Source of the DNA: Fusarium oxysporum f. sp. lycopersici 4287
Lineage: Eukaryota > Ascomycota > Sordariomycetes > Hypocreales > Nectriaceae
Assembly (NCBI RefSeq): GCF_000149955.1
Contig: NC_030996.1
Span: 2,023,301 to 2,087,300, forward strand
DNA length: 64,000 bases
Direction: 5' to 3'
Part shown: positions 63,792 through 64,000 of the stretch, in pieces
How positions within the stretch are numbered: position 1 is the stretch's first letter
Layout: each line of letters starts with the position of its first letter
Translations under genes and position numbers: made by a program
The notes under the pieces: generated by a model
What the model was told of the DNA's origin: nothing
Seen by the model: only the letters and a program-made list of their open reading frames with translations
The model's database searches: none

Positions 63792-64000
63792 ATGGCAGCC
63801 GAACAATTTGACACATCTTGGATGTGGAATCCCGCTTTCATCGAAAAAGCCACGTCTACCGCCGGTCGCTTCGTTCATTTCCGCAAGAAATTCTTTGTCA
63901 ATGCGGAGATACCACCATCGCTTCCACTTCAAATCACGGCTGATACACGATACAAGCTATACGTCAACAAGCAATTGACCGCGCTCGGACCTGTTAAGGG
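63792..64000 (+). CDS. alpha-L-rhamnosidase (GH78), N-terminal part
   Basis: Cut by the window end. From ATG 63792 the sequence reads MAAEQFDTSWMWNPAFIEKA, then AGRFVHFRKKFFV and LQITADTRYKLYVNKQLTALGPVKG, the N-terminal beta-sandwich that opens many fungal GH78 rhamnosidases. There is no signal peptide, so the enzyme would be intracellular and act on imported rhamnosides. The catalytic (alpha/alpha)6 domain lies beyond 64000. The neighbouring Zn2Cys6 regulator is on the same strand, upstream. GH78 is the best match I can give from 69 residues. Confidence 0.7.
   Translation, partial: MAAEQFDTSWMWNPAFIEKATSTAGRFVHFRKKFFVNAEIPPSLPLQITADTRYKLYVNKQLTALGPVK

Noticed and set aside
1..64000. CRISPR arrays, rRNA, PKS/NRPS core genes, prophage.
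   Set aside because: No spaced palindromic repeats, rRNA-like blocks or megasynthase motifs were seen; the window is fungal nuclear DNA.

Overview
The window is nuclear DNA of a filamentous ascomycete. The evidence is short spliceosomal introns (mostly 46-70 nt, GT...AG with CTNAN-like branch sites), and gene families typical of these fungi: Zn2Cys6 regulators, monocarboxylate-type and Dal5-type MFS carriers, an eqolisin, Ldb19-type arrestin, a stand-alone NLR-type nucleoside phosphorylase domain, and a GH3/GH78 set. The mix and the number of decayed genes suggest an accessory or subtelomeric region of a Fusarium-like Sordariomycete. The genus is inferred from gene content, not proven.

Layout. 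1-9.9 kb is decayed: a broken NCS1 permease, a C2H2/Zn2Cys6 regulator pseudogene, a carboxylesterase relic with an altered nucleophile elbow, and between them an intact HOD-like cofactor-free ring-cleavage dioxygenase, an ankyrin protein and a small P-loop kinase. 10.5-20.2 kb holds two paralogous monocarboxylate-type MFS carriers that share the same first intron. They flank an arrestin, a cysteine-synthase-like PLP enzyme and a regulator lacking a visible zinc cluster. 20.8-35.2 kb holds a Cys-rich single-pass membrane protein, a dual-specificity phosphatase, a Dal5-type carrier, a PNP-domain protein, a secreted glutamic peptidase, a GRF-finger protein, a phosphatase of the SHB17 type interrupted by one TGA, and an F-box protein. 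35.7-48.5 kb looks like a catabolic neighbourhood: Dal5-type carrier, ThDP enzyme, MDR reductase, small secreted Cys-rich protein, mitochondrial D-lactate dehydrogenase and a divergently transcribed Zn2Cys6 regulator. 48.5-64 kb looks like a plant-glycoside/sugar utilisation region: GH3 beta-glucosidase, lactose-permease-like carrier, maltose-permease-like carrier, amine oxidase, transaldolase, glyoxalase-fold protein, Zn2Cys6 regulator and the start of a GH78 alpha-L-rhamnosidase.

Main points. (1) A 759-bp hAT-type element (43203-43961) with 8-bp target duplications sits exactly on the last 3' splice site of the D-lactate dehydrogenase gene. The duplication recreates the acceptor, so the gene can be read as an intact 556-codon reading frame with the element inside one enlarged intron. 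(2) At least six otherwise well-preserved genes carry a single inactivating lesion each: a frameshift in GH3, a frameshift in its divergent sugar carrier, TAG in the amine oxidase, TGA in the SHB17-like phosphatase, a missing acceptor in the transaldolase, and a frameshift plus internal deletion in the NCS1 permease. Substitution stops are present as well as indels, so sequencing error alone does not explain all of them. (3) The HOD-like enzyme is an unusual find in a fungus and is a candidate for quinolone ring cleavage.
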